DNA of 64,000 nt from Cristatella mucedo (Eukaryota; Bryozoa; Phylactolaemata; Cristatellidae): contig WPIO01000045.1 of assembly GCA_009760855.2 (NCBI GenBank), forward strand, positions 90,001 to 154,000, written 5' to 3'. Every line of letters begins with the position of its first letter. Positions within the stretch are counted from its first letter, which is position 1. The notes under the pieces are model-generated. The model was given only the letters and a program-made list of their open reading frames with translations. It was not told where the DNA came from and did not search any database. The translations under genes and the position numbers were made by a program. This document shows, one piece after another, positions 51,475 through 64,000 of this stretch.

Positions 51475-51675
51475 TAAATAATATTAATAATAATAATAAT
51501 AATTCACTTGATAAAGCGCCCTCAGCGAACTTAACCTCTCTCTAGGCGCTTTACATTTGCTGCAAAGTGAATTTCAACTGAATGGTAAGTAAAATCATGC
51601 TTGAAAAACAAACAAAATGAATAATATGGTTAGGGGTGACATGCACAGGGTCAGCATGCGAATGTAGTGGAGACG
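51475..51675 (-). mobile_element. LINE family A 3' end
   Basis: AATATTAATAATAATAATAA, TTGATAAAGCGCCC, TCTCTAGGCGCTTTACATTT, then GGGGTGACATGCACAGGGTC and GCATGCGAATGTAGTGG, where the match stops. It lies only about 30 bases from a LINE B end in the same orientation. Confidence 0.95.
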
Positions 51676-52939
51676 TTCAGTGCTACCTGCCGGTAGGACC
51701 ACTGATAATGTGCAACAGTCAAGCACCAAAGGAAAATGAATAGCAGTCTTGAAACAGAAAGGAAGTTCCCAAGGGCGAAGGGGAGGCTGACCTGGTCGCA
51801 TGCGCCTAGATGTGAGACCTGACAGCTAAAAAGTCAGTGCTGGCTGACCGCAGCTGGAAGGTCCGATGCCAATGATTTTGCTGACTATGAGCTTAGCTCT
51901 ATAGCTCCATATATTTTCATTTAAAGGCAGTGCGGTGGAGATGACTAAATCCGAAGAGGCAGATATTGGGAGAGTACACTGGAGGAGCAAGATATTGGGT
52001 AGGTAGGCTGGTACAAGAGAATGAAATTACGTAAAATTTATAATGAGGGTTTTTAAGTCTATTCAACACTCGATAAGGAGCCAGCAGAGATCAAATCGAA
52101 TTGGTGTAATTCACAGATACCCTGTTGACAAGGAACCACACAAGTTACTTAGCTTGGCACCAGCTGCAGATCATTAACAGCCCAGCCTGAGAATCCTGCT
52201 AAAATTAATTCGCAATTAGGCTGACATGGTATCTCAAACGTGTACAATAGCTCGGCTTTCAGGCTGCTATCTGGGCAGCTCTTGAATTTAGCAGTGATCT
52301 AGAAAAGACATGTGGCATCTTGTTTTTCCGAGATCGCTGTTCCAGTTTAAGGACGATGATAACATTTTTTTCTTACTTCAGACCCATTGCACCCTTAAAT
52401 CTTTCCAATCAATTTTTCTGGAAACTTCACTTGCTATTTAACCTTGCTAGCACAGGGGGAGGTTTTTGCATTTAATGAGGCATACCTTGCCTTCAAGTCA
52501 TCCACAAATTAAAGCGTTGTGGCAGAATGGATTACAAAATGATATCCACCATGTCCCATCTGTGCAGCTATGTACACGACTTGATCATCAGCTTACTTTT
52601 AGTTTCGCCTTTGTTCAAAGTCTGTGCATTTTCTAACCCATTTAGCGACTTACATCACTGCCTTTTTCCGGCTTTTAAGGCTGTTCAAATAGAAGTTTTT
52701 GATTAGCGCCAAAGCCAGGCTTCTCGGGAGTGATTGTCGTAGCTTCCACATAAGAAAATTCTCACCAACCTTCTCCAGCTTCACACCCAACAGCCTATTT
52801 ACTTCAGATTTTTCATTTATCTTTGAGGCCCCTTCGTTCTCTGGCTGTAGCCTGCGAATAAAATTGTCTCCAACATCTGGCTAGGAATCGTACGTTCCTC
52901 ACTTCTGACTCCTCAGAATCACTTACCTCTGACTCGGGT
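51676..52939. other. no recognisable gene
   Basis: Short frames only. Nothing recognised. Confidence 0.4.
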
Positions 52940-53566
52940 CAACCTTAGACACCTTAGGCTTGTCTGTCGTGAGCGTCGCAGTTGCCACATTACTCCACTT
53001 CTCACCGACCTGCACTGGCTACCAGTCAAGCAACGGATTGACTTCAAGGTTTGTCCCTCACTTTTAGGTCCCTTCATTCTATGGCTCCAGCCTATTTATC
53101 AGATATACTACCCCATCAGGTCAAGCATCGTACCACCCGCTTTTCGGAATCCAGCAGTCTAGGAATACCTCATACAAACCTTAAATCCTTTGGAGACCGT
53201 GCATTTAGTTCATACGCTCCCAAAGCCTGGAACTCCCTCCCGACCTGAGTCAGAACATCCCCTGACCTGACCACATTTAAAAGGAACCTAAAAACACACC
53301 TATTTAGGACAGCATTTAGTGGGTCCCTGTGATTCGTCCTTGATGTGCTTATGCGTGCTGACACTGTGCATGCTTCCACTAACCACATTTGCATGCTGAC
53401 CCTGTGCATGTCACCCTTAACCATATTATTCATTTCATTTGTTTTTTCAAGCATGATTTTACTTACCATTTAATGGCATTTCACTTTGCAGCAAGTGTAA
53501 AGCGCCTAGAGAGAGATTAAGTTCTCTGAGGGCGCTTTATCAAGTGAATTATTATTATTATTACCC
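52940..53566 (+). mobile_element. LINE family A 3' fragment with ORF2 C-terminus and full tail
   Basis: Reads LRLVCRERRSCHITPLLTDL and HWLPVKQRIDFK near 53000, SLTFRSLHSMAPAYLSDILP at 53051 onward, FGDRAFSSYAPKAWNSLPT, then KRNLKTHLFRTAFSGSL. The 3' untranslated region is complete and ends in AAAGCGCC...GGGCGCTTTATCAAGTG and ATTATTATTATTATTA. Best-preserved 3' end in the window. Confidence 0.95.
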
Positions 53567-53704
53567 TTTGGAGATCATGTCTCTAGTCACTGTGCATTGA
53601 GAGCCTGGAGCTGGCACGATGCGATGCCACGACTCATCACTCGACTAGATGATATTTTTAGAAAAGCTAAAAACTTGGATTTTCCGCACAGGTATTTTGC
53701 GTAG

Positions 53705-53795
53705 TCCCAGGGTTAGTTCCTTTGCACTATATGTAATAGCGCCAAAAAAGCATCGAGTTTTTTAGGGCACTATATGAGTACATTATTATCACGGA
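53705..53795 (+). mobile_element. possible L2-type or SINE 3' end
   Basis: ATGTAATAGCGCC ... GGGCACTATATGAGTACATTATTAT resembles the general layout of the LINE A tail (complementary GCGCC and GGGC arms, then an ATT-type end) but differs in sequence. Could be a related family. Confidence 0.35.
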
Positions 53796-53928
53796 TATAT
53801 TTTCATAATGTGCTCAACACTTGCTACGATGTATATCTATCTAATATTGTATTGGCAGTCTTTTGAACATATAATGGCCGATTAGCCATGCCTACTGCTC
53901 GCTTATTTGCTGTCCGTCTTACTTTCAG

Positions 53929-54119
53929 GCCACTTGAAGAATGCTGTGTATGACGCAAATAATACCATGCCGAGACAGAAAGAAGAGTCGGCACTCTCAT
54001 TGTTGAATTTCAATATCGAGCTTCTCATGCAGCATCTGAATCTCTATTTTGGGAATGCCGATATAGCTAATGCTCACAAAGATCTGCCAAAGAATGCTTC
54101 ACGTGAACGAAATCAATAA
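53929..54119 (+). other. candidate terminal exon of an unknown gene
   Basis: TTTGCTGTCCGTCTTACTTTCAG (ending 53928) is written here in two parts because it is long: a pyrimidine-rich TTTGCTGTCCGTC and TTACTTTCAG. It is a strong 3' splice site. After it a frame stays open for 63 codons to a TAA at 54117-54119, including QKEESALSLLNFNIELLMQH. No family is recognised and no partner exon is identified. Random frames of this length are common here, so this is weak. Confidence 0.25.
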
Positions 54120-55837
54120 ATTAGTTCACCGGTTTACTTATTACTTATTTGACCAACTAGAGCTGTTTCCATTGCTTTGTCTTAACGATATATAACATTA
54201 CTTCTAGCTGTAAGTGGTAGGCTAATAAGCCTGCAACCAGATTTGATTTTTTTAAAGTGGATTAAGTCTTTGAATCCCTTGACCTTTCTTCTTGTATTCA
54301 CTGCATGCGGGGATAAAAGTTTTCACCTGCCATTGGTTATCACATCTACCGACTCCACGACTTCAGCGGCCATTCCGATTGCTATATTGATAAATATGAT
54401 AAAATATTGTTTCATTCATTAATCACTTGCGTGTCTTTCTATTTCCGCGGCTTAATCATCGTGTTAGATGCATTTGCACAGACCTAGTAGTTGAAGAAAA
54501 TGGAGCACATTTTATTCGTATGCACACTGCGTTCGTGGATGAAAATGCTCAGTCAACTCCAAACTGGTGTGGTTAGTCAACGTAATGTTTGGAATATTTA
54601 CTGGTCGTTGGACTGCACACGTCGTTCAAAACAAAATATATCAAAATCTACTGCATAAAAATGCACATCGTACTTGAATGACATCGCCGAAATCGAAAGA
54701 AATCAGTTCAAAATTGCCTAGCTATAAATTCACGACTGCAGTGGTTTAAACTTTCTGTCTTACCTTCACTTCACTGCATTTTATCAGCCTGCCTGACCGA
54801 CCGTCTTGCTACTCTGATGCACTTTCAATCATACCCTGTTCGACCCTTGTTCATAATGCTGTAACTACCACTAATTTAAACTTTCTGTTACCTGGCCTTT
54901 CGCACCAGCCGTTTTAATTCGTCACTGCGTTCGTTCAACATGTACACTCTTTTGGCAGCCATTTAGTCTCAGCTCAAGACTTGCTATTCTATATATTAGT
55001 CATGGGCTCTTCCCGGCTGCTTCTTTTGCTGAGAGATGCAAAGTATCCTGATAGCATCTCGATCAATTTCCCTCGCGATCTTAGGCTAGATAATCATCGC
55101 ATCAAATGTGAGTTATCCTCGATTCGCAGGCATCAGTCGAGGTTAAAGCCTCGAAGGCACTCTTCAGATTTTTTTCAAATTGGTAGATGCCAAATCCCAC
55201 TACTTCTACCTAATCTTTGTTGACCCTCTTTGAAACATCGAATAGACTTTGATTCCTCACTATAATCTACAGGTTGCTCTATTGGCGGAAAACCGATCTC
55301 TCTTCAGACTTGCTTGCTCCTCCACAGTTCTTTGGCTCTATATCTATGTGTTGGCTTTCAGTCGCCCCACCGTTCTCAGCCCCAAATAAAAATCATCGCA
55401 CAGTCAACGCTCAATACAACGCAACTGATGAACGCCTTTCTGTCACGTCCTTTCTCGTCGATCGAAAGACACTGTAGAAATCATAGAATTACACGTTTAA
55501 ATAAAAAACATATGGACGTCCAGCACGCATGCATAAAAAGTCAGAAACTTGCTTCTAGCTTCTTTCGCCACCTGCATGGACATTACCTCATGAGAGTTTC
55601 AGCAAAGGAATCGTAATTTTCGTAGAGCTTAATCTGCCTAGCTAAACTTGTCTTTTCAGCCCTATATGCTTGGTATTTTTACCTGGTGCACAAGATGGAG
55701 TATGCCTTTAGCGAAGGCTCCCATTAGCCCTGGTCCCTTAGTGACTTTAGGTAGGCTTCAGCACGTCAAACAAATCGCAATTGTTGTATGCCTTAGCATG
55801 CTCGACGGTGCGCTATACATTTCATTCACAAACCACA
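54120..55837. other. no recognisable gene
   Basis: Short frames. An ATG frame at 55002 followed by GTGAGT at 55108 could be a small first exon but nothing supports it. Confidence 0.35.
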
Positions 55838-56064
55838 ATAATAATAGAAATAATAATGCATTTGATTAAGCGTACTCAGAGAACTAAATCTCTTTCTAGG
55901 CGCTTCACATTTGCTGTGAAGGGCAGCACGATTTAATGGTGAATAATATCATAATTGATAAAAATGAATAGCATGGTTAGGGGTGAAATTCACAGGGTCA
56001 TCATGCAAATGCGGTTAGTAGCAGTATTCATTGTGTCAGCACGCATAAGCACGAGAAGAAAGAA

Positions 56065-57755
56065 TCATAGGGACCCAATAAATTTTGTTATAAATAGGTG
56101 TGGTTTTAAGTTCTTTTTTAATGTGGTCAGGTCAGGGGAGTTTCTGCCACAGGTCGGGAGGGAGTTCCAGGTTTTGGGAGCAAATGAATTAAATGCACTG
56201 TCTCTAAAGGATTTGAGGTTTGTAGGAGGTATTGCTACACTGTTGGATTCCGAAAAGCTGATGGTAGGGTACTTGGCCTGATTGGAGAGTATATCTGAGA
56301 GATAGGATGGAGCTAAAGAATGAAGTGACCTAAAAGTGAGCGACAGAACCTTGAAGTCAATCCGTTGCTTGACTGGTAGCCAGTGTAGGTTGGCGAGATG
56401 TGGTGTAATATGGCAACTGCTAAGCTCACGACAGACAAGCCTAGCTGGGGAGTTTTGTACCAGCTGTAATCGCCTGACGGCACATGCCGGTAGGCCAGTA
56501 AGCAGTGAGTTGCAGAAGTCAAGACGGGATGTCACGAATCCATCCATGGACCAATTTGGACATGGTATCCTTATCTAAACAACCCCGAACTTTAGCAACG
56601 TTATTAAGCTGAAAATAGGCAGATTTAACTGTGGAACTGATATGGTCGTCTAACGAGAGGTCGCATTGGAATATGACACCTAGATTTCGCACTGATTGAA
56701 CTGGAGATATGCTGGCAGAGCCAGTTTTGATTGTCAGCCTTTCCAATTTGTGAATCACGCTGGGTTTGCCGATAATTAGTAAGTTAGTTTTATCATCGTT
56801 TAGTTTTAGAAAATTGGCTGCCATCCATGTGCGGATGTCATCAAAACATGCAGTAAGTGAGTTGAAAGAATTTGAGGTGCTCGAAGGATGGGAGGGATCA
56901 AAGCAAATGTACAACTGAGTGTCATTCGCATAGAAGTGAAAGCCTAGATTGTGCTTGGCAATCACATCAGCAAGATAGAGAATATAAACCGTGAAAAGAA
57001 CCGGACCTAGCACTGTGCCCTTAGGAACCCCATAATTCATAGGTACCTGAGATGATCGTTGTCCATTTACGTCAATACTCTGGAGTCTCCCACTGAGATA
57101 GGACCTGAACCACTGCAGAACAGTGCCAGTGATGCCCAGGCAAGATGAGAGGCACCCTAAAAGAACTTTGTGATCGATAGTATCAAAAGCTGCCGAAAGA
57201 TCGAGCAAAACAAGCAGAGACATTCTACCCATGTCTGCATTCCTAAGTAGGTTTTTGTATACCCTAAGCAATGCTGACTCTGTGGAGTGATTAGCTCTAA
57301 AGCCAGACTGGAACTTACTAGCAAAGTGTGAGGTTTCGATATATGAGTTTAGCTGGTCCACCACGACCAGTTCCAGTGTCTTTGATAGGAATTGTAGAAG
57401 GGAGACTGGGCGTTCGTTGCTTAAGTTCTCTTGGTCTAGTGTCGATTTCTTGAGAAGTGGCCTGACTACAGCTTTTTTTAAAGGTGGCTGGGACATGACC
57501 TGAGGCTAATGACATATTTAGGATTTTAGTTATGCATGGCAGCAGCAGATCAATGCAACGTAGGAGCACGACAGTGGGAACAGGGTCCAGAGGACTTGTT
57601 GTCTTCTTTGATTGAGATCGGATCTTCAGGACGAGATCACTAGAGACCTGCTTAAATGCCGACATTGAGGTGCAGCCAGGAATCGGGGAACAGCAATATA
57701 GGTGGAATGTTGTCTTCGCAGGGATAGACTCCCTGATCTTGTCTATCTTCTGCAC
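56065..57755 (-). pseudogene. LINE A ORF2, reverse transcriptase and C-terminal domain
   Basis: Three overlapping minus-strand frames, 57755-57318, 57496-56519 and 56547-56065, form one broken polypeptide. The middle one, 325 codons, holds the polymerase: LVLLDLSAAFDTIDHKVLL (motif A), YGVPKGTVLGPVLF (motif B, where relatives usually have PQGS) and FHFYANDTQLY (motif C). The usual motif is YADD; the Asn codon is at 56924-56926, one G-to-A change from Asp, which would remove a metal-binding residue. The first frame is lost at a run of seven T at 57473-57479 and the next near 56545. The C-terminal frame (LDFCNSLLTGLPACAVRRLQ, WNSLPTCGRNSPDLTTLKKN) is the part repeated most often elsewhere in the window. 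Confidence 0.92.
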
Positions 57756-58322
57756 AAAGATTCGGATGTTGCGATCGGCTAGATCATCACAACGATCATC
57801 AGGTAAGGAGCAAATCTGAGTGTGGTTAAGGAGTAAGTTGATCGTCGATATCAGCTTTTTTGATTGTGCATCTTTGATTGAACAGTCTTTTCATTGAAGC
57901 TAGAATTGGCCTTTGCTTTGATTGATTGGTACGACGGACAGTAGTCTTCATATGCCTGTCGATGGACAGTCAGTACTGGTCTTTTGTATGCTTTATCAAG
58001 CTTGTGCTTAGTAGACCTGGCTACTTTAATGCCTGCGGTAAACCATAGGCTGTCTGGGAGAGGGCGCACAGTGAGCTCAGTCAGAGGTGCTAATTTGTCG
58101 AACGTGGCTGCTAGTGTCGTGTTGGTGCTATCTAAAAATGATGACAGATCGAAGGCAGGACTGAGCAGCAGAGGCGAAGCTGATATTCCCGCACGGACAG
58201 CATCGATGTCAAGGGAGTTGATGCTTCGCGATTCATAGGTTATTTTAGAGCAGGAGGTGGGCACACGCTGTTAATTGAATGAGATCTGCATGTGGTCAGA
58301 TAAGCAGGATTTGGTAATAATT

Positions 58323-58811
58323 GGTGATGTAATGTAATGTAATGTATGTATCTCCGTTATTAACTCCACAAAGTCATAAAGACCATGTGGGTGTTACGCA
58401 GGAGAGTTTTTTATAGCTCACTGACAGCCTAAGCGGCTTTCGGTACGCATTCGGTAGCCAACAGACTTCGTCTCATGCAACAAAGAGAAAGTGGGAAGCA
58501 TAGCAGAGTCAGGAGAGCAGATGAGGTAGTGAGTAGCATAGAAGTAGCAGTTCAGGACCGCTGAAAAAGATGTGCCATAGTCGGCAGTTGGAGAGTAGAT
58601 GTCGTTGCGTAAGAATTGTGGAAGCGAGTTCCACAGTCTAGGACCTGCAGAGCTAAAGCTTCTGTCGCCAACTGTCTTTAAGCGGAGGAATGGGACAGCT
58701 AATTTATTGTCCACACAGGACCTGAGGGCGCAAACAGACTGAAACTAATGCAGCAGTTCAGCTAGGTATGAAGGAGCCAACCCGTGGCGGGCCTTGTGGG
58801 TCAGCATAAGA
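58323..58811 (-). mobile_element. LINE family B fragment inserted in LINE A
   Basis: Left edge is GATGTAATGTAATGTAATGT, the reverse of the TACAT tail; then ACTCCACAAAGTCATAAAGA and the coding part VDNKLAVPFLRLKTVGDRSF, SFSSAGPRLWNSLPQFLRND, up to LTHKARHGLAPSYLAELLH. It joins LINE A endonuclease sequence at about 58811, and LINE A resumes below 58323 with the SDH block. Clear target-site duplications were not found. Confidence 0.92.
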
Positions 58812-59784
58812 ACTGACAAAGTGCAGTTGTATGAGAAAATCTGGTCGAGTGTGTGACCCTTCATGTGAGTAGGGCCATGCACATGAGCCACCAGAGACAA
58901 TGAGTCAGTTAATGCACGACATTTAATGCTGAAGGCGTCAGAGAAGTTATCCAAGTGAACGTTGCAATCACCCATAACGAGAAACGATCGATTTATTGCA
59001 CACAAATCGAAATGAGATCGGAGAAATCTGAGATAAAGGAGGATTTGGTACCTGGTGGGCGATTGACTACTGCCACTATCGGTAGCGTCTTTTCGGGTGA
59101 GACCAGGACAATTGATTCAGAAGACTGTTTCGAGGGTACTGGATAGGGCTTGAAGTTGAATTTTCAGCGCTTGATAACAGCAACTCCACCTCCAGTTTTG
59201 ATTGATCTAGAGGTGTGAAGAATAAAAAACAAGCTAGCGTGACGTCTTTAGTTGTCGGGCAGTTTATCGATTTTATCCACGTTTCAGTTAGGGCAACCAG
59301 GTCGAATCCATTTTCAAAAATAAGGTACCTTATTAACAGAGGTTTATTGCACAATGAGCGAGGATTCCAAAGGCAAGCGTTAAGTCTGGCCAATGGAGTT
59401 ACATACAACAGGTCTGATGACCACTAAGTTAGAGAGATTCATAGAGACGTATGTGAGGGAGCGTGCTGTGCGGTTCGAGACAATGCTAGGAATACCAAAC
59501 GAGCTGGTACTGCGATCGTGGGGTCTGAGCTGGCGGTTCCGGCCACCGCAGCTTCTCCTGGGTGCTTTTCTTTCGTTAATGCATAGTTCACGAATCTTTG
59601 CAACAGCATTAATATCTAAGAATGCATTTGATCTCAAATGACGAAGCGATACTAACTGCTGATGATCATAACTAACATGCAGGTTACTAGCCGCCGGCGT
59701 AATTAATGCAGCCGCCGGCGTGGGAGACACAGCAGCCCCAAGCGTTGAGTGCTTAGATAACACAAGACCGCTTTTCAATGGCAA
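58811..59784 (-). pseudogene. LINE A ORF2, N-terminal region and endonuclease
   Basis: The minus strand encodes an apurinic-type (EEP family) endonuclease in pieces: LNACLWNPRSLCNKPLLIRY and DLVALTETWI at 59380-59280, a frame change, then FLVMGDCNVHLDNFSDAF near 58970 and HTLDQIFSYN at 58830. The SDH motif that normally follows lies beyond the LINE B insertion, near 58295-58305. Upstream, a frame from 59784 to 59380 reads RTARSLTYVSMNLSNLVVIR, fitting the region before the endonuclease in this group. Confidence 0.88.
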
Positions 59785-59874
59785 GGTTTAAAGGGTAATA
59801 CAGAAGTTCTATCATCCTAGGGGTTATACTGCAAACATTATTACAATTAACATAATTTCATTGCATACCGTTAA

Positions 59875-59877
<3 letters not shown>

Positions 59878-59929
<52 letters not shown>

Positions 59930-59959
59930 TACTTGCGTGGGTATGCGTGTGTGTGTGTG

Positions 59960-60025
<66 letters not shown>

Positions 60026-60032
60026 GTGTCTG
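59878..60032. repeat. compound (AT)n-(GT)n microsatellite
   Basis: AT run at 59887-59930 followed by GT run at 59947-60032 with a one-base slip (GTTGTG) at about 59960. Lies about 100 bases beyond the presumed 5' end of the long LINE A copy. Confidence 0.98.
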
Positions 60033-61154
60033 TGCACATGCATATGACTGGACAATTTACATCTCCGCCGCCTAAATGTAATAAAAAAGGTGAATATATA
60101 AATTTATTTATTTATCTATACGTAATATATCATAATTAATATCCTTGAGTGTAAGAAATACGTTGTAGTATTTTGCGAGACAATCTAAGCTGAGAAAACA
60201 TACACAAAGGAGTCGTGAGCATTGCTGGATTTGAGAATGGCTAAACGAGAAATTGAGATTAGACTAAAGACTTGGCTTTATTTTATCAAGGTATACACTA
60301 ATACTGAATTAAGCTAGGCGATTACAACGACCAGAGACAGAATACAATGTTAAAAGAAGCGAGCAAGCACATATCCTTGTGGCTTCTCCTGCTTCAATAA
60401 CTTTCTGGATGTCTATTGTTTGGAGCACCGCACTCTTAAAAAATGTGTCAAAGATAAGAATAATATTCACAAGACATGTATATAGCAGCATAAAAGAAAT
60501 TAATTTCAAGTTTAAACTTTAACGGGGTAGCCTACGAAATAAGCTGTCGTTTAGCAATCCCAAAGATGCTCACTTGTCCCGGTTGGCTATCGAAAAGACA
60601 TGGTCATTGATATCAAAAGGTTAGTAGAAACATGGTTCGTGGCAGCATGCACAGTGTCTAGGCAGAAATAACGCAACGGCAAGCTTCTAGCCTCTTTGCC
60701 AAACATTTGACTCAGCGGCGTCACAAAGGCTTAACCCTCGGTATCCCATAGCGGTTACTTGGACAAGCGGATGTATTAACCTGCTCAATTCTAAACATGG
60801 GTGAGTCAGTTATCAGTAAATACGCGTTGCCTAAGCCATTTTAAAGACGTTCCCCTGCAGTGTGTGCAGTGCTGCTACGATAGCAGAGCCATGCTGACTG
60901 TGATGCCTCAAAATATCCGACGGATATTTAACTGTTTGCTTACTTTTTCATTGCTAGCGTCTTTTCAAACTTCAAATTGAGCGTCTATTTGTGAATTGAA
61001 GACTGAGAATTTATTGGAATGGTCCTGATCAGTGTTAATTAATTACCCAAGTGTTTGCTGCAGTCCAGACCAAAATGCAGAGCATAGCCCGAATGACACT
61101 GACTTCATAGCGACGGCCCATCACTCTGTCACCCAAGGAGGCGGTTGGCAGGTA
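60033..61154. other. no recognisable gene
   Basis: Short frames only. Nothing recognised. Confidence 0.4.
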
Positions 61155-62494
<1,340 letters not shown>

Positions 62495-62612
62495 TGCATG
62501 TACGTATGTATCTCCGTCAGTAACTCCACAAAGTCATAAAGACCATGTGGGTGTTATGCAGGAGAGTTTTGTATAGCGCACTCACAGCCTGAGCGGCTTT
62601 CGGTAGGCATGT
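62495..62612 (-). mobile_element. LINE family B 3' end
   Basis: TATGTATCTCCGTCAGTAAC, TCCACAAAGTCATAAAGACC, ATGTGGGTGTTATGCAGGAG and CTCACAGCCTGAGCGGCTTT, nearly identical to the end of the copy at 58323. About 115 bases are kept. Confidence 0.93.
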
Positions 62613-63942
62613 AATTACCAAACAATCCATTACTAGATCATGTTTCAGCTTCAGTATCTGAAAAGTCTTTATAATGAGATTTAGTTCGCCTAGGACATTT
62701 TTACCGGGCTCCATTTAACAAATATCTACTTATTATTACCTATTTTTATGCACAGACACTGGACTAGCACACTTTTTAAGTTATGTTGTCAGTCCTAGTG
62801 CATGCATTTCTGGAAACGGGTCTCCGAGCTACTTTTGTCTACAAAACCCTCGATAGCTCACATAATAAATACTTGTATCACGTGATTGCAATAGACCCAA
62901 CCTTGAAGTTGTTTCTTTTGGAAGTGCCTGACCATCGGCGGCTTGCAAATTCAACCTCCACTATCGCTTCAGGTCGCTGATGCCTCTCAGTGGTATCTTT
63001 ATTTTTAGCAATTTTTACTTGTAAATTAACTTTCTTGAGAATCATAACTCTTTTAGTCACTCGACCTGACAACGGCTAGGAAATCTAGGTTTTCCAACAC
63101 ATGCGAATCAAGGCTAGTTAGAGAACGTTTGGCCGCGAATCTACCGATACTCATCAGGAGGTTCCTTTCAGCTGTTTGTGTTCGATGATGGCTAATGTTC
63201 TCTCCACGTCATATCAAACATAGCCTGTCGTTACTTTAAATCCGCAGAGTTTGAGCTCCAATGTGTACATTTGGGTCTTGCTGAGGCTTTTTCAAAGTCA
63301 AAGCCCACGGAGTCTTGCAAGTGACTGTTGGCCATCACTTGCGGACGCAGTCAAATATCCACCGATGCGTTGACGTTTAATTCGGAATCGTGCCAATCGG
63401 GAAAGCCTGGAAGCCACAAATGTACCTGACGCCTCTTGAATGTGGCCAAGTGGCAAGGGCAGTGTGAGCCTTTTTTGCTCTCCGCGTGCACAGATCGCCG
63501 CAACCATTGCATGTACGACGAGAAATAAGCCAGCGCTTCTCGTTTGATTAAGTGCAAACATAATTGTGGTGCCAGCAAATGCGACGCAAAAGTTCGATGG
63601 GAGCACAGCATTTCTCAGCATACTAAAGCCACGCCATAGGCGCAGAGGAAGTGAGAGTGAGCTAGACGGCGCAGCGCCTTTCTCCTGATTACATTTATCA
63701 ACTCCCCAGAGTAGAACTAGGCCCTGCCACAGATAAAGGGGCTACAGATGACGTCGTGGTTTTCTGCAGGCCTCGGCAGCAGTGCTGAGCGGGTCGCCGC
63801 TCACAAGCAGCACTGCCATACACCACTCCCACCAACCAAGGCACAAACACATGCCCAAAGGGCATCTATTGAATGCAAGCCCGAATTGCTGGCCCCATCG
63901 TTAGTCATGGGTAGCCATGATTGAGCAGCATCCTGGCTGCCG
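62613..63942. other. no recognisable gene
   Basis: A minus-strand frame of 107 codons at 63298-63621 is not recognised and has no family-like motif. GC rises somewhat from 63300 onward. Confidence 0.35.
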
Positions 63943-64000
63943 AGATGGTTTGACCCAGTGGTTAAGGTGCTCGCCTCGACCATGATTTGGCCGAGGTGGT
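63943..64000 (+). mobile_element. SINE family A head, cut by the window edge
   Basis: GAGATGGTTTGACCCAGTGG and TTAAGGTGCTCGCCTCGACC match the tRNA-like head at 12141. The B box and tail lie beyond the window. Confidence 0.8.

Larger units (their letters stand above)
55838..59790 (-). mobile_element. LINE family A, longest copy (CR1/L2-like), nearly complete ORF2
   Basis: A non-LTR retrotransposon on the minus strand. From its 3' end: AATAATAATAGAAATAATAA, the tail hairpin, the 3' untranslated region, then ORF2 running leftward in the order C-terminal domain, reverse transcriptase, linker, endonuclease, and a further upstream open frame to about 59784. About 3.4 kb belongs to the element; 58323-58811 is a later LINE B insertion. 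Frameshifts and stops separate the parts, so it cannot make an intact protein. The clade assignment rests on domain order and motif style (ATFDTIDH-like A motif, FHFYANDTQLY, KLNDDKTN) and the L2-like hairpin tail. Its 5' end is not certain. Confidence 0.93.

Noticed and set aside
55002-55113. Small first exon ending at GTGAGT
   Set aside because: No recognisable protein, no partner exon; such combinations arise by chance.
63298-63621. 107-codon minus-strand frame as a gene
   Set aside because: No family motif, no splice or promoter context, and random frames of similar size are common in the window.

Overview
This looks like a stretch of a metazoan nuclear genome. It is about 64 kb, gene-poor and repeat-rich, with visibly moderate GC. 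It has no bacterial-style operons, no rRNA genes and no convincing tRNA genes. It carries long pure dinucleotide microsatellites of every type (CA, CT, AT), many decayed copies of non-LTR retrotransposons of the CR1/L2 group, a piece of a Ty3/gypsy element, and tRNA-derived SINEs. My best guess for the organism is a helminth, possibly a diphyllobothriid-type tapeworm, because of the combination of GT14 paralogues, long microsatellites and decayed LINEs. That guess is weak and the sequence alone does not settle it.

Only two genes look intact. Both encode type II membrane glycosyltransferases of family GT14 (core 2/I-branching beta-1,6-N-acetylglucosaminyltransferases, Branch domain) and both have uninterrupted reading frames on the plus strand, at 23167-24474 and 43934-45499. 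A third, broken member of the family lies at about 855-2095, also on the plus strand; its catalytic glutamate position has become glycine. The three starts are about 22.3 and 20.8 kb apart in the same orientation, so the window is probably part of a dispersed tandem array of Golgi glycosyltransferase genes that would extend mucin-type or poly-LacNAc glycans.

The rest is mostly transposon debris. LINE family A (CR1/L2-like) ends in a short hairpin followed by a TTA-type repeat; about sixteen copies, nearly all truncated at the 5' end, were found. The longest (55838-59790, minus) keeps most of ORF2 (endonuclease plus reverse transcriptase) but has frameshifts and a changed catalytic motif. It is interrupted by a fragment of LINE family B, which ends in a TTACA-type repeat and has six recognisable pieces or near relatives. 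A Ty3/gypsy integrase fragment (47690-48529, minus) abuts another family B copy. SINE family A has a tRNA-like head and a tail matching the LINE A 3' hairpin, which suggests it borrows that LINE's retrotransposition machinery. SINE family B has a tRNA-like head followed by a small hairpin shared by two copies.

Layout: 1-2.1 kb CA repeat and GT14 pseudogene; 2.4-22 kb LINE fragments, SINEs and a 4 x 30 bp tandem repeat; 23.2-24.5 kb first GT14 gene; 25-43 kb microsatellites, LINE fragments and a 38-bp minisatellite; 43.9-45.5 kb second GT14 gene; 47-59.8 kb dense retrotransposon cluster; 59.9-61.5 kb compound microsatellites; 62-64 kb LINE B remnant and a SINE cut by the window edge. Large intervening stretches show no recognisable gene.
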